A program made the translations under genes and the position numbers. 64,000 nucleotides of DNA from Acidobacteriota bacterium (GTDB lineage Bacteria; Acidobacteriota; Holophagae; Holophagales; Holophagaceae), in NCBI GenBank assembly GCA_016192145.1, contig JACPUT010000016.1, forward strand, positions 19,482-83,481, given 5' to 3'. Numbering within the stretch: position 1 is the first letter of the stretch; every line of letters begins with the position of its first letter. Of the stretch, positions 19,887 through 28,836 are shown piece after piece. The notes under the pieces were generated by a model. It was given only the letters and a program-made list of their open reading frames with translations. It searched no databases and had not been told where the DNA came from.

Positions 19887-21197
19887 TCATTGCACGCCCC
19901 CGGGCAAGATCAGATCCGCAACCCGTCGGCTGGTGGCCATCTCCAGGGCCTCGGGCACCTCCTGGCCCGTGGCCAGGTAGCTGAGCGGGCGCTTCACGCG
20001 CACCAGAGTGCCCAGAAGGGGACCGTAGGTGGAAGTCTCATCGAGCTTGGTGAAGATCATGCGGGTGGGTTTCAGGGCTTCGTAGCGCTGGGCGATCTCG
20101 GCGAGATCCCGGGGCTTGGTGGTGGCGGAGAGGACGAGGTGCGTCTCGCAGTTGGGCAGCTCATCCAGGAAGGTGCGGAGCTGGGCGAGCATGGTTTCAT
20201 CCTTGGGGCTGTGGCCCGGCGTATCCACGAGCACGAGGCTGCGGTCCTGGTAGAAGCGCATGGCCGAGCGCAGATCCTCCACCGTCAGCGCCACGTGGAG
20301 GGGCACCTGGAGGATGCGGGCGTACTCCTGGAGCTGGTCGACGGCGGCGAGGCGGTAAGTGTCCAGGGTGACGAGGGCCACCTTCTGCTTGAGGTGCAGC
20401 TGGGCATAGGCCGCGAGCTTGGCCAACGTGGTGGTCTTGCCCACGCCGGTGGGGCCCACGAGCACGGCCACTTGCGTCTTGCCCGGCTCCAGCTGGATGG
20501 GGCTCGCCACGGGGATGTAGTCGGCGATGACGCGGCGCAGGAAGAGGCGGGCCTTCTCGGGGTCGATGACGTCGGCGTCGTCGTGCCCCTCCTGCTCCAT
20601 GAGGCTGCGCTGGGCGAATTCGCAGAGCCGCAGGGCGAGCATGGGCTCCAGATCGTTGGAGACCAGATCGCCGTACAGGGAGAGCATGGCCGGGGGGAGG
20701 GCCAGCTGGCTGGGGGGCATCCCCTGCTTCTGGAGGCGGCCCATCATGCCCTTGAGCTCATCCAGCTCGCGCAGGATGGCGGTGTTCTTCGTCTCCTGAT
20801 CCTTCAGCGCGGCGACGGCACCCTTGATCTCCAGCAGCTCGCGGCGGATGGGCTGGAGGTCCATGGGGGGCGGGGGGGGCGCCGGATGGGCGGCTTGGGC
20901 GGCGGGCCTCGCAGGCTGGGAGGCCGCCGCGCGGGCCGGGCCGGATTCCAGGGCGGGGCGCAAACCGTAGGTGAGGGGCGCGGCGACCTTCAGTTCCTCG
21001 GCGCCCGCCGCCTTGGCGGGGGGGGCCGCGTCATCGGTGGCGGCGGTCACCTCGATGAGGGTCTCCTCCCGCAGGCCGAAACCACCGGCCTTCTTCTTGG
21101 TCTTCGTGGAGAGGATGAAGGCCTCCTCGCCCATTTCCTTTTTGATGGTGTCCAGGGCCTCCTGCATGGAGGCGGCCTCGAAGGTCTTTACGCGCAT
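19887..21197 (-). CDS. flhF: Flagellar placement GTPase FlhF
   Basis: A 436-residue SRP-type GTPase that marks the site of flagellar assembly. The N-terminal B-domain (MRVKTFEAASMQEALDTIKKEMG) is followed by a Pro/Ala-rich linker at about 80-110. The NG GTPase has GPTGVGKTTTLAKLAAYA (G1), LDTYRLAAVDQLQEYA, VDTPGHSPKD in place of the usual DTAGR, and TKLDETSTYG. The position between flhA and flhG is the classical one. Confidence 0.96.
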   Translation of the reverse strand: MRVKTFEAASMQEALDTIKKEMGEEAFILSTKTKKKAGGFGLREETLIEVTAATDDAAPPAKAAGAEELKVAAPLTYGLRPALESGPARAAASQPARPAAQAAHPAPPPPPMDLQPIRRELLEIKGAVAALKDQETKNTAILRELDELKGMMGRLQKQGMPPSQLALPPAMLSLYGDLVSNDLEPMLALRLCEFAQRSLMEQEGHDDADVIDPEKARLFLRRVIADYIPVASPIQLEPGKTQVAVLVGPTGVGKTTTLAKLAAYAQLHLKQKVALVTLDTYRLAAVDQLQEYARILQVPLHVALTVEDLRSAMRFYQDRSLVLVDTPGHSPKDETMLAQLRTFLDELPNCETHLVLSATTKPRDLAEIAQRYEALKPTRMIFTKLDETSTYGPLLGTLVRVKRPLSYLATGQEVPEALEMATSRRVADLILPGGVQ

Positions 21198-21222
21198 GGT
21201 TCAGCCCCCAGAGTCGGTGCGG

Positions 21223-23310
21223 TCATGAAACGGTTCCCAGGTTGACCACGCGGATGTCCATGGGGACCTCGGCATGGGAGAGCACCACCAGGTGCGGCAG
21301 GGCGCGCTCCAGGAGGCGCCGCAGGTGGGGGCGGATGACGGGGGAGGTGAGCAGCACCGGCTGGGCCCCGGGGAGGAGGCTCGTGATGCCGTTGGCGATG
21401 CGGGAGAGCAGCTCCTGGGTGCGGCCCGGTTCCAGGGCCAGGAAGGAACCCCGGTCGCTGGCCTCGATGCCGCCCTGGAGGGTCTGTTCGATCTGGGGAT
21501 CCAGCACGAGCACGCCCAGTTCGCCGCCATCGTTGAGGTGGGGGGCGGCGAGGCTGCGGCCCAGGTGCTGCCGCACGTACTCGGTGATGAGGGTGGGATC
21601 CTTGGTGGCCGAGGCGGCATCCGCCGTGGCTTCGAGGATGCGGGAGAGGTCGCGCACGCTGACCCGCTCGCGCAGGAGGTTGTGGAGCACCTTCTGCAGC
21701 AGGCCGTAGGTGACCAGGTTGGGGATGAGGTCCTCCACCAGCTTGGGGGCGCTCTCTTTGAGGGTGTCGAGGAGGTGTTGCACGTCGCCGCGGCCGAGCA
21801 GCTCGGGCGCGTGCTGCTTGATGAGCTCCGAAAGGTGGGTGGTGAGCACGGTCCCAGGTTCCACCACCGTATAGCCCAGAAGCTGGGCGCGGTCCTTGAG
21901 GTTCTCGGGAATCCAGAAGGCGGGCAGGCCGAAGGCGGGTTCCGTGGTGGGCAGGCCGGCGATGTCCTCGGAGGCGGTGCCGGGGTTCATGGCCATCCAC
22001 TGGCCGGGCATGAGCTCGCCCTTGGCGATCTCCTCGCCCCGGAGCAACACGCGATACCCGTTGGGGGCCATCTGGAGGTTATCCCGGATGCGCACGGGGG
22101 GTACCACGAGGCCCAGCTCCTGCGCCAGTTGCCGACGGATGCCCTTGATTCGCTCCAGCACGGTGCCGCCCTGATGCACGTCCAGGAGGGGGATGAGGTT
22201 GTAGCCCACCTCGAGGCCCAGGGGATCCACCTTGAGCAGCCCCTCCACCCGTTCGGGCTCGGCGGCGGCGGCCTTCGTCGCCTTTTCGGCGGCGGCCCGC
22301 TCGGCCAGCTCCGCGGGTTTGGGCGCCTTGTGGGCCGCATAGCCGAGGATTCCGAAGACGAAGCCCATGAACCAGAAGGGCACCAGGGGCAGGCCGGGCA
22401 CGATGCCGAAGAAGAAGAGCACCACGGCGGCGATGCCCAGGGGGCGAGCGTCCGCCCCCAGCTGGCCCAGCACCTCCCCTCCCAGGGTGTTGCCGCTGCC
22501 GCTGCGGGTGGTGAGGATGGCGCCGCCCACGCTGATGAGCAGGGAGGGGATCACGGTGACGAGGCCATCACCCACGGTCAGAAGGGTGTAGGTCTGGGCC
22601 GCGAGGGTCACGGGCATGTTGAACTGGACGACGCCGATGATGATGCCGGCGATGATGTTCACGGCCAGCACGATGAGGGCCGCCACGGCGTCCCGCTGGG
22701 TGAACTTCACGGCGCCATCCATGGCCCCGTAGAAGTTGGCTTCCTCCTGAAGGTCCTTGCGGCGGGCCCGGGCCTCCATCTCGTCGATGTAGCCGGCGTT
22801 CAGGTCCGCGTCGATGGCCATCTGCTTGCCCGGCATGGCATCCAGGGTGAAGCGGGCCGTCACTTCCGCGATGCGGCCGGCGCCGTGGTTGATCACGAGG
22901 AACTGGATGGCCAGCAGGATCAGGAAGACCACGAGGCCGATGACGTAGCTGCCGCCCACCACGAATTGGCCGAAGGCCTGCACCATGTGCCCAGCCGCCC
23001 CGGTGCCTTCCTGCCCGAACAGCAGGATCCGGCGGGTGGTGGCCACGTTGATGGCGAGCCGGAAAAGCGTCACCACCAGGAGGATGGAGGGGTAGGCGCT
23101 GAACTCCTTGGGGCGGGCCACGTACATGCCCACCAGGAGGATCATCAGGCTCAGGGTGATGTTCAAGGTGATGAGCAGATCGAGCATGAAGGCGGGCAGC
23201 GGCACCACCATCACCACCATGACGATCAGGATGAATACAGGCACCGCCAGGTCCGCCCGCTTGGCGAGGCGGCCCACGAAAGGCAATAGGCGATCCAGGA
23301 AGGTCAACAT
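21223..23310 (-). CDS. flhA: Flagellar export gate protein FlhA
   Basis: A 695-residue FlhA, the nonameric membrane ring of the export gate. About eight transmembrane helices fill the first ~330 residues, with the family motif PLPAFMLDLLITLNITLSLMIL near the start. The FHIPEP-type region (FVVGGSYVIGLVVF; ATARFTLDAMPGKQM-like) and a cytoplasmic domain for substrate-chaperone docking follow. The ATG at 23310 is preferred: a GTG 72 bases upstream overlaps the kinase stop, but a sigma-54-like element lies between the two. The ribosome site is weak, so the start is uncertain. Confidence 0.93.
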   Translation of the reverse strand: MLTFLDRLLPFVGRLAKRADLAVPVFILIVMVVMVVPLPAFMLDLLITLNITLSLMILLVGMYVARPKEFSAYPSILLVVTLFRLAINVATTRRILLFGQEGTGAAGHMVQAFGQFVVGGSYVIGLVVFLILLAIQFLVINHGAGRIAEVTARFTLDAMPGKQMAIDADLNAGYIDEMEARARRKDLQEEANFYGAMDGAVKFTQRDAVAALIVLAVNIIAGIIIGVVQFNMPVTLAAQTYTLLTVGDGLVTVIPSLLISVGGAILTTRSGSGNTLGGEVLGQLGADARPLGIAAVVLFFFGIVPGLPLVPFWFMGFVFGILGYAAHKAPKPAELAERAAAEKATKAAAAEPERVEGLLKVDPLGLEVGYNLIPLLDVHQGGTVLERIKGIRRQLAQELGLVVPPVRIRDNLQMAPNGYRVLLRGEEIAKGELMPGQWMAMNPGTASEDIAGLPTTEPAFGLPAFWIPENLKDRAQLLGYTVVEPGTVLTTHLSELIKQHAPELLGRGDVQHLLDTLKESAPKLVEDLIPNLVTYGLLQKVLHNLLRERVSVRDLSRILEATADAASATKDPTLITEYVRQHLGRSLAAPHLNDGGELGVLVLDPQIEQTLQGGIEASDRGSFLALEPGRTQELLSRIANGITSLLPGAQPVLLTSPVIRPHLRRLLERALPHLVVLSHAEVPMDIRVVNLGTVS

Positions 23311-23331
23311 AACGACACCGGCTGGGCCGGG

Positions 23332-23347
23332 GGCGAGGGTCGTGCCG
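23332..23347 (-). promoter_or_regulatory. Possible sigma-54 promoter before flhA
   Basis: The minus strand reads CGGCACGACCCTCGCC, keeping GGCACG of the -24 box and GC of the -12 box at exact spacing. Mismatches are at the outer T, the second T of the -12 box and the last base. It would start transcription about 11 bases before the flhA ATG. Confidence 0.45.
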
Positions 23348-23378
23348 ATGCCGTCCCCTCGCTTTTTGAAGCCCCATC

Positions 23379-26300
23379 TCACCCCTTGGGCAGGGTGAAC
23401 CAGAAGATGGTTCCGTCTGTCCGGCTATGGAACCCGATGGTGCCCCCCATGGCCTCCACCAGGGCCCGGGAGATGGCCAGGCCCAGGCCCGTGCCCCTCA
23501 CATCCCGGGTGCTCCCGCCCGCGGCCTGGGCGAATTTCTGGAAGATCTTCCCCCGGAAGGCCTCTGGAATCGGCTCCCCTGAGTTCCGGACCCAGATGCG
23601 GACATGATCTCCCTCCGCGGAGGCACCCAGGTGGACGATGCCATCCTTCCCGGAGAATTTGGTGGCGTTGGACAGGAGGTTGGCCAGCACCTGCGCCACT
23701 CGCAGGCCATCCCCCTGGACCCGGGCGGGGATCCCCTCCCGCTCCAGATCGATGGAAACCCCCAAGGCCTGGGCGTAAGGGCCGTTCACCGCCGTGGCCT
23801 CCGCGAGGAGGGTGGGTAGGTTGAGGGTTTGGATCTCCAGATCCATGCCCCCCGATTCGATGCGTTTCATATCCAGCAGATCGTTGACGAGCTGGAGCAG
23901 GCGCTCCGTGTTGCGCCGGGCCATCTCCATGAGGTTGCGACGCTGGTCCTCCGGCAGGCTCACGTTTTCGCTGCCCAGGAGCCCCAGCGAGCCCCGGATG
24001 GCCGTGAGGGGGGTCCTCAGCTCGTGGCTCACCACGGAGATGAACTCATCCTTCACCCGCTCGGCGGCGCTCCGTTCCTGGATTTCCCGCTGGAGATCGT
24101 CGTTGAGGCCGGTCAGGGCGGAGGTCCGTTCGGCCACCTCCACTTCGAGGCGGGCATTGCGGGAGAGGTGCAGGCGTTCCCGCGTGCGGAGACCGGCGAA
24201 GAGCAGCCCCACGAGCAGGAGACCCAATGCGGCCTGCACCAGGGGCCGCTGCCAAAGGGAGGGCAGCACCTGGAAGGCGTAGTCCAAGCTGCCGGGTAAG
24301 AGTCCCCGCCCATCCCGGGCCCAAACCTTCAGCCGGTAATTGCCCGGGCGCAGGCCCACGAATTCACGCTCCCCAGAGCGAACCCAACCCGTGGGCCGAT
24401 CCTCCAGCCCCTCGAGTTGGGTCTGGTAGCGGAAGCCCTGCTCCCCGTGAAAGGCCAGGATCGCGTAGGCAAAGGCAATCCGCTGTTCCGAAGGATCGAG
24501 GCTCAGGGTCGAGGCCTTTTCCCCATCAATCACGGGCTGGCCGTTCACGCTCACCCGCCGCATCCGAAGCGGGGGCCGGGAGGCATCTTCGGGCAAGCGG
24601 GCGGGATCGAGCATGGCGAGGCCGCCCCTCGTGCCCACCCAGATCCTTCCGTTCCGATCCACGAGGATGGCGTGGGGATTCGCGTTGGCCGAAGGCAGGC
24701 CATCATCCTCCGTGAACACCCGCAAGGGGAGGTGTTCAGGATCCCGGGTCGCCTGGGGGGCCACACGGACCACGCCCAGATTGGTGGCCAGCCAGATCGC
24801 GCCATCGGCCGTGGTGGCCATCGCCGTCACGGCGTCCGAGGGGATGACGCTGTTGGTGCGGGCGGAGATCACCGGGCCGCCCGCCTCCGGATGATCGGGA
24901 TCGAGGATGCAGACGCCCCCGCCATTGGTGGCCACCCACAGCTCCCGGGCGCCCGCGGGGCTCGTGACCATGAGGAGGTGGGTCACCAGATTGCTGGGCA
25001 GCACACCCTGCTCCCGACCGAAGCGCGTCACGCGTCCCTTGTGCAGGCGCCAGATGCCGGCGTTCCGGGTACCCACCCAGAGGACGGTCCTCCCATCTTG
25101 CAGTCCTCCATCCACCAGGGTGTCGACCACCGCGTCTTCGAAGCCCTCCTCCCCGGAGACGCCCTCCCAGCGGCCTCCGCGGAGCACCTTGAGCCCCTTG
25201 GCCGTGCCCGCCCATGCCCTGGGGCCGTCCCGGTCGATCGTTACGGCGATGGAGCTGACCGCGGGGCTGATGAGCCCGTCGCGGGCGTCGTAGACCCGCC
25301 ATTTCCCGCGAAAGTAGCGGGCCAGCCCCCCGAGGGCCCCCACCCAGAGTTCGGATTCCCCGCCCGGCAGGGCCCGGGTGACCAACGCATTGATCCGAAC
25401 GCCCTCCAGCGACTTGGGCACGGGCCAGGTCTCCCAAGATTTCCCATTGAAGGAACTGAGCCCCCGGCCTGAGGCCGCCAAGAGGTAGGTACGGCCCCGA
25501 TCCTGCATTTCCGCCAGGCACCAGGCCACGCTGCCGGCCAATCCGGAGTATGCGTCGTGGGTTCGCCACCCCCCCTCCCGGAGGGCCAGGAGGCCAGCCC
25601 CGGAACTGCCGATCCACAGCGTGAAGGGGCCTTCCTGAGGTTGCTCCACGTGGAGCCGATACAGGGTTTCCGTCGGTAATCCGGAACGGAAGGTATAGGA
25701 CTTGAAGCGGGTGGCGTGGGGTTCGAGGTAGGCCAACCCCCCATGGGTGGTCGCCCAGATCACCCGATCCCCTTGGCGGGAGATGGTTTCGGCCAGGTCC
25801 GTGCAAAAGGCATCCGGCACACCTTCCTTCTGTCCGAAGAGCTTCCAGCTCCCCTTCGAGAACCGGGCCACGCCCGCTCCATAGGTGCTGGCCCAGATGA
25901 CTTCCGAGCCATCCAGCGCCCGGCGCTGGAGCACCTGATTGACACTCACGTTGGGCAAGCCCTCGAAGGGCTCCACCCCCGCCGGGCTCACCCGGGCCAG
26001 GGTTCCCTCCTCTCCGGCCACCCAGAAGGCATCCGGCCGCCCCGGCACCGCAGCCAGTTTCCAGAGCTTCTTGCTCTTGAGGGGAAGCGGCACGCCACTC
26101 CACCGGGTGCCATCCCAGCGGGCCAAGCCCCCCCCGTAGGTGGCGGCCCAGATGGATGGCTTCCCGGAGGCCTCCCGGGTTTCCAGGAGGGAATGCACCC
26201 GATCCGCCGGCAGGCCCTCCGCCTGCGACCACAGCGTCCACTTCCCATGGAGCAGGCGGGCCACGCCCCCTTCCTGCCGGGCGAACCAGAGGCCGCCATC

Positions 26301-26606
26301 CGAGGCGGGAAGCACGGAGTGAACGTAGTTCCCGATCCGGTGGTCGGGCATGTCCACGCGCGACCAGCTGCGCCCGTCATAACAAGCCGCCCCATCCTGG
26401 GTCCCCACCCAGAGGAGGCCCTCCTGATCGAGGGTCACCGCCATGATGCTGCTGTTGGGCAAGCCCTCCTTCACCCCGAAGGCGCGGAACCGGGGCCGCC
26501 CGGCCTCGAGCAGATTCAGCGCTTTCGTGGGTTGCTGCGCTGAAGCCACCTGGCATGTGAGCAGGCAGGTCAGCAGCATCCCCAGGAGGCGGTGAAAGGG
26601 CATCAT
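23379..26606 (-). CDS. Hybrid-length sensor histidine kinase with two-component regulator propeller
   Basis: A 1075-residue sensor. It has a signal peptide, then about twelve WVGT/WIGT/WVAT-type beta-propeller repeats (two-component regulator propeller class) over ~40-700, a Y_Y_Y Ig-like domain near 700-770 (FRYQTQLEGLEDRPTGWVRSG), and one membrane helix near 785-800. A coiled coil, HisKA with phospho-acceptor His861 in SHELRTPL, and HATPase_c with Asn980 and GTGLGLAISRALVEAMGG complete it. No receiver or output domain is attached, and no response regulator is adjacent. It overlaps the region just before flhA, so it may be cotranscribed with or regulate motility genes, but that is inference. 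Confidence 0.9.
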   Translation of the reverse strand: MMPFHRLLGMLLTCLLTCQVASAQQPTKALNLLEAGRPRFRAFGVKEGLPNSSIMAVTLDQEGLLWVGTQDGAACYDGRSWSRVDMPDHRIGNYVHSVLPASDGGLWFARQEGGVARLLHGKWTLWSQAEGLPADRVHSLLETREASGKPSIWAATYGGGLARWDGTRWSGVPLPLKSKKLWKLAAVPGRPDAFWVAGEEGTLARVSPAGVEPFEGLPNVSVNQVLQRRALDGSEVIWASTYGAGVARFSKGSWKLFGQKEGVPDAFCTDLAETISRQGDRVIWATTHGGLAYLEPHATRFKSYTFRSGLPTETLYRLHVEQPQEGPFTLWIGSSGAGLLALREGGWRTHDAYSGLAGSVAWCLAEMQDRGRTYLLAASGRGLSSFNGKSWETWPVPKSLEGVRINALVTRALPGGESELWVGALGGLARYFRGKWRVYDARDGLISPAVSSIAVTIDRDGPRAWAGTAKGLKVLRGGRWEGVSGEEGFEDAVVDTLVDGGLQDGRTVLWVGTRNAGIWRLHKGRVTRFGREQGVLPSNLVTHLLMVTSPAGARELWVATNGGGVCILDPDHPEAGGPVISARTNSVIPSDAVTAMATTADGAIWLATNLGVVRVAPQATRDPEHLPLRVFTEDDGLPSANANPHAILVDRNGRIWVGTRGGLAMLDPARLPEDASRPPLRMRRVSVNGQPVIDGEKASTLSLDPSEQRIAFAYAILAFHGEQGFRYQTQLEGLEDRPTGWVRSGEREFVGLRPGNYRLKVWARDGRGLLPGSLDYAFQVLPSLWQRPLVQAALGLLLVGLLFAGLRTRERLHLSRNARLEVEVAERTSALTGLNDDLQREIQERSAAERVKDEFISVVSHELRTPLTAIRGSLGLLGSENVSLPEDQRRNLMEMARRNTERLLQLVNDLLDMKRIESGGMDLEIQTLNLPTLLAEATAVNGPYAQALGVSIDLEREGIPARVQGDGLRVAQVLANLLSNATKFSGKDGIVHLGASAEGDHVRIWVRNSGEPIPEAFRGKIFQKFAQAAGGSTRDVRGTGLGLAISRALVEAMGGTIGFHSRTDGTIFWFTLPKG

Positions 26607-26666
26607 GGCCTTATCGGCGCTGGCTGGAGAAGGTCGAGGATGGGAGGGGTGGTCGATCCGTGGAAT

Positions 26667-26910
26667 GGCCTACCGCGGCGGGCCCAACCCATCCCACCGC
26701 TCCACGGGATGGAAGCGGCAGCGCCAGCCGGCCCAAGGGGGACCCACTCCGCGATCCGCGTCAGCGGAGCGCGGGAGGAGGCCCCGGGCGGGGCCTCCGT
26801 TCGTGGGCTGCCAGACGTGAGCTGAGGTCGGCTGGAGGTCGGCCTACCGCGGCGGGCCCAACCCATCCCACCGCTCCACGGGATGGAAGCGGCAGCGCCA
26901 GCCGGCCCAA
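26667..26910. repeat. 70-bp direct repeat duplicating the yraN 3' end
   Basis: 26667-26736 and 26841-26910 are identical over 70 bases. The right copy is the last ~22 codons and stop of yraN; the left copy lies alone 174 bases away in the gap before the kinase gene (26607-26843). Between them is a hairpin (26777-26798, GGAGGCCCC/GGGGCCTCC) that could terminate yraN transcription. No gene is seen in the gap. Confidence 0.9.
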
Positions 26911-27236
26911 CTCACCCGCTGGAAGGTCACCTCCGCAGGCCAGGGCCGGCGATCCAACCAGCCCGTCAGGGCCCGCTGCAGCCTCACGCGCTGCTCGGGC
27001 CCCAGGGCGAGATCAGCTCCCACCCAGGATCCCCTGGCGCGGGCCTTCACCTCCACCACCCGCAGCTCCCCGCCGCGGGCGAGGATCAAATCCAGCTCCA
27101 GCCGCCCGACCCTCTCCCGCCAGCCCACGGCCTCGAAGCCGCGGAACCAGAGGAGCCAGAAGGTGAGGCGCTCCGCCCACTGGCCATAGCGGCGGGCGGC
27201 CTCACCGCGACGGGTCGGAGCTGGGGAGGCGGACAT
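26844..27236 (-). CDS. yraN: YraN/UPF0102 family protein
   Basis: A 130-residue UPF0102 protein, a small endonuclease-like fold of the restriction type. The core shows RRYGQWAERLTFWLLWFRGFE, RLELDLILARGGELRVVEVKAR with the D...E-x-K pattern, and LGPEQRVRLQRALTGWL. Its biological role is not established. The ATG at 27236 lies 11 bases from the stop of the upstream gene. Its last 22 codons are duplicated downstream. Confidence 0.85.
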   Translation of the reverse strand: MSASPAPTRRGEAARRYGQWAERLTFWLLWFRGFEAVGWRERVGRLELDLILARGGELRVVEVKARARGSWVGADLALGPEQRVRLQRALTGWLDRRPWPAEVTFQRVSWAGWRCRFHPVERWDGLGPPR

Positions 27237-27246
27237 GGCGCGCCCG

Positions 27247-27699
27247 TCAATGCATCGGGATCTTCTCGACACCGGGTTTCCGCAGGAGCTTTAACCCCGG
27301 GGCGGGAGCCTCGTAGGTGTCGGGGCCGAAGAAGCTCATCAACCGCCCCTTGATGGGTCGAAGATCCGCGGGATTCCGGGCCACACCCAACAACCAGGCG
27401 TTCGCCCGGATCTTGATGGGGTAGACCTCCCCCTCGAAGCCCTCCCGGTGGGATGACATCTCGTAACCCCCCGGCGCCAGGCCGCCGACCTTGAACTGGC
27501 CCCTCCCATCCGTCACCGCCACCCAAGCGCGGCCATCCCGATGCTTGACGAGGACCTGGACCCCCGCGATCGGCGCGCCCGCCGCATCGCGGACCTCCGC
27601 CTTGATCCCGCCCGTGGTGCCGGAGATGGTGGTCGCGGCGGGAACCGGATTTCCCGAGGGCTGGGCGAGCAGGCAAAGCGTGAGGATCGCGACGTTCAT
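27247..27699 (-). CDS. Secreted carboxypeptidase-regulatory-like (Ig-fold) protein
   Basis: A 150-residue protein with a signal peptide (MNVAILTLCLLAQPSG) and one CarboxypepD_reg-like beta-sandwich (IKAEVRDAAGAPIAGVQVLV, VTDGRGQFKVGGLAPGGYEM). About 50 residues without a recognised domain follow. AAGGTG precedes the ATG. The function is unknown; such single domains are common in periplasmic or surface proteins. It is apparently cotranscribed with yraN. Confidence 0.75.
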   Translation of the reverse strand: MNVAILTLCLLAQPSGNPVPAATTISGTTGGIKAEVRDAAGAPIAGVQVLVKHRDGRAWVAVTDGRGQFKVGGLAPGGYEMSSHREGFEGEVYPIKIRANAWLLGVARNPADLRPIKGRLMSFFGPDTYEAPAPGLKLLRKPGVEKIPMH

Positions 27700-27751
27700 G
27701 GAACACCTTGCGCAGGAGCGAGCGGATCCGGAGCCGATGCGGGGGAAGGCA

Positions 27752-28114
27752 CTACCGGGTCCGATCCGCCGGGGGAGGCTGGTTGAGCCAATAAAAGGCC
27801 GCGAGGGCTCCCGCCGCCAACTGGCGGACGACTCCCCAGGCGGGAAGGAATAGGCCGGAGTTGTCCTCCCAGAGTTCGGGATGATCCGAGGCGCTCAGGG
27901 TTTCGATCTCGCGGTTCAGCAAACGCAGGGCGTGGCGTTGGGACTCGGACCAACTCACTTCGCTCTCCGCGTTGGCCCGCCGGAAGGCCTCCCCGAACTC
28001 CAGGATCAACTCATCGGTCACCACCTCCATGCCCGGGTAGAGCTTGGGCTGCACGGCAGCCGGCTGGGCCAGGGCCTGCAGCGCCCATTGGAGGTTCTGT
28101 TCGGATTCGCGCAT
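27752..28114 (-). CDS. Hypothetical protein
   Basis: A 120-residue protein I do not recognise. It is mostly helical by composition (EFGEAFRRANAESEVSW, QRHALRLLNREIETLS). A hydrophobic C-terminal stretch near 97-110 (GVVRQLAAGALAAFYWL) could be a single membrane segment. AGGTGA stands four bases before the start. It lies between the secreted Ig-fold protein and a membrane protein, all on the same strand. Confidence 0.6.
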   Translation of the reverse strand: MRESEQNLQWALQALAQPAAVQPKLYPGMEVVTDELILEFGEAFRRANAESEVSWSESQRHALRLLNREIETLSASDHPELWEDNSGLFLPAWGVVRQLAAGALAAFYWLNQPPPADRTR

Positions 28115-28159
28115 GGGTCACCTGGTCAACGGGAATGGGGAGTCCGGCAGCGTATGCCC

Positions 28160-28729
28160 CTACTCATCCCGCCGGGGCATCAACAGGCTCCGCTGCACGC
28201 GCTCCAGGTTGCCCTGCAGGCGCACGAGCTTCCAGGCGAGCACCATGGCGTACCCAAGCCACACCCAGAGGAGGCGGGGATCCACGGGCGTCCGTTTGAG
28301 GACTTCGGTACCGATGTCCAGCCGCAGCCCGTAGAGGAACCACACCACGCCGCCGTAGCCGATGATGAGGTGGCCCCACTGGATCCAGTGGGGGCGGAGA
28401 CACTCCTTCACCTTCCAGCGGAAGAGCAGGAAGCGCGTCATGAGGTCGCTCTTCTCCTCGGAGAAGTGGAGGGCGATGAGGCGGTCCACGCTGGGGGCGT
28501 ATCGATGCACCTTCAGCTCCTCGATCTCCTCCGCGCCATTGAGCTTGCGCAGCAGGGCGCTGCGGATCTTCCCCACCGCCTCCTCCCAGGGCGCTTCCTC
28601 CCGGCTCAAGGTCAGGTGGAGCCGCACGAGCCCCACCCAGAGCAGCGCCTGGGCCAGCAGCACCGCCCAAAGAGCCGTGCCCTGCCAACCATAGCCGCGC
28701 GCCAGTTCGAGGAATTTGCCGAGATCCAT
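28160..28729 (-). CDS. Hypothetical membrane protein
   Basis: A 189-residue protein with three likely transmembrane segments: one near the start (GTALWAVLLAQALLWVGLV), one around 120-140 (LIIGYGGVVWFLYGL) and one near 155-175 (LLWVWLGYAMVLAWKLV). Between them is a charged cytoplasmic region. The family is not recognised. The ATG at 28729 is chosen although its ribosome site is weak. An in-frame ATG 27 bases upstream is possible. It is divergent from the large secreted protein. Confidence 0.65.
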   Translation of the reverse strand: MDLGKFLELARGYGWQGTALWAVLLAQALLWVGLVRLHLTLSREEAPWEEAVGKIRSALLRKLNGAEEIEELKVHRYAPSVDRLIALHFSEEKSDLMTRFLLFRWKVKECLRPHWIQWGHLIIGYGGVVWFLYGLRLDIGTEVLKRTPVDPRLLWVWLGYAMVLAWKLVRLQGNLERVQRSLLMPRRDE

Positions 28730-28836
28730 GGGTGATAGGATGCCGCATCCGACCATGCGACCGCATCTATTCCTCCTGGCGTGAACAAATCGATGAGGTG
28801 GTTCAACCCTTCCCCCAATGGGAGGATCCTTTCCCC

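Noticed and set aside
28164..28766. A frame starting at 28766 with an excellent ribosome site
   Set aside because: The product is Gly/Pro/Arg shadow sequence; the overlapping frame at 28160-28729 has plausible membrane helices. The ribosome-site match is probably chance.
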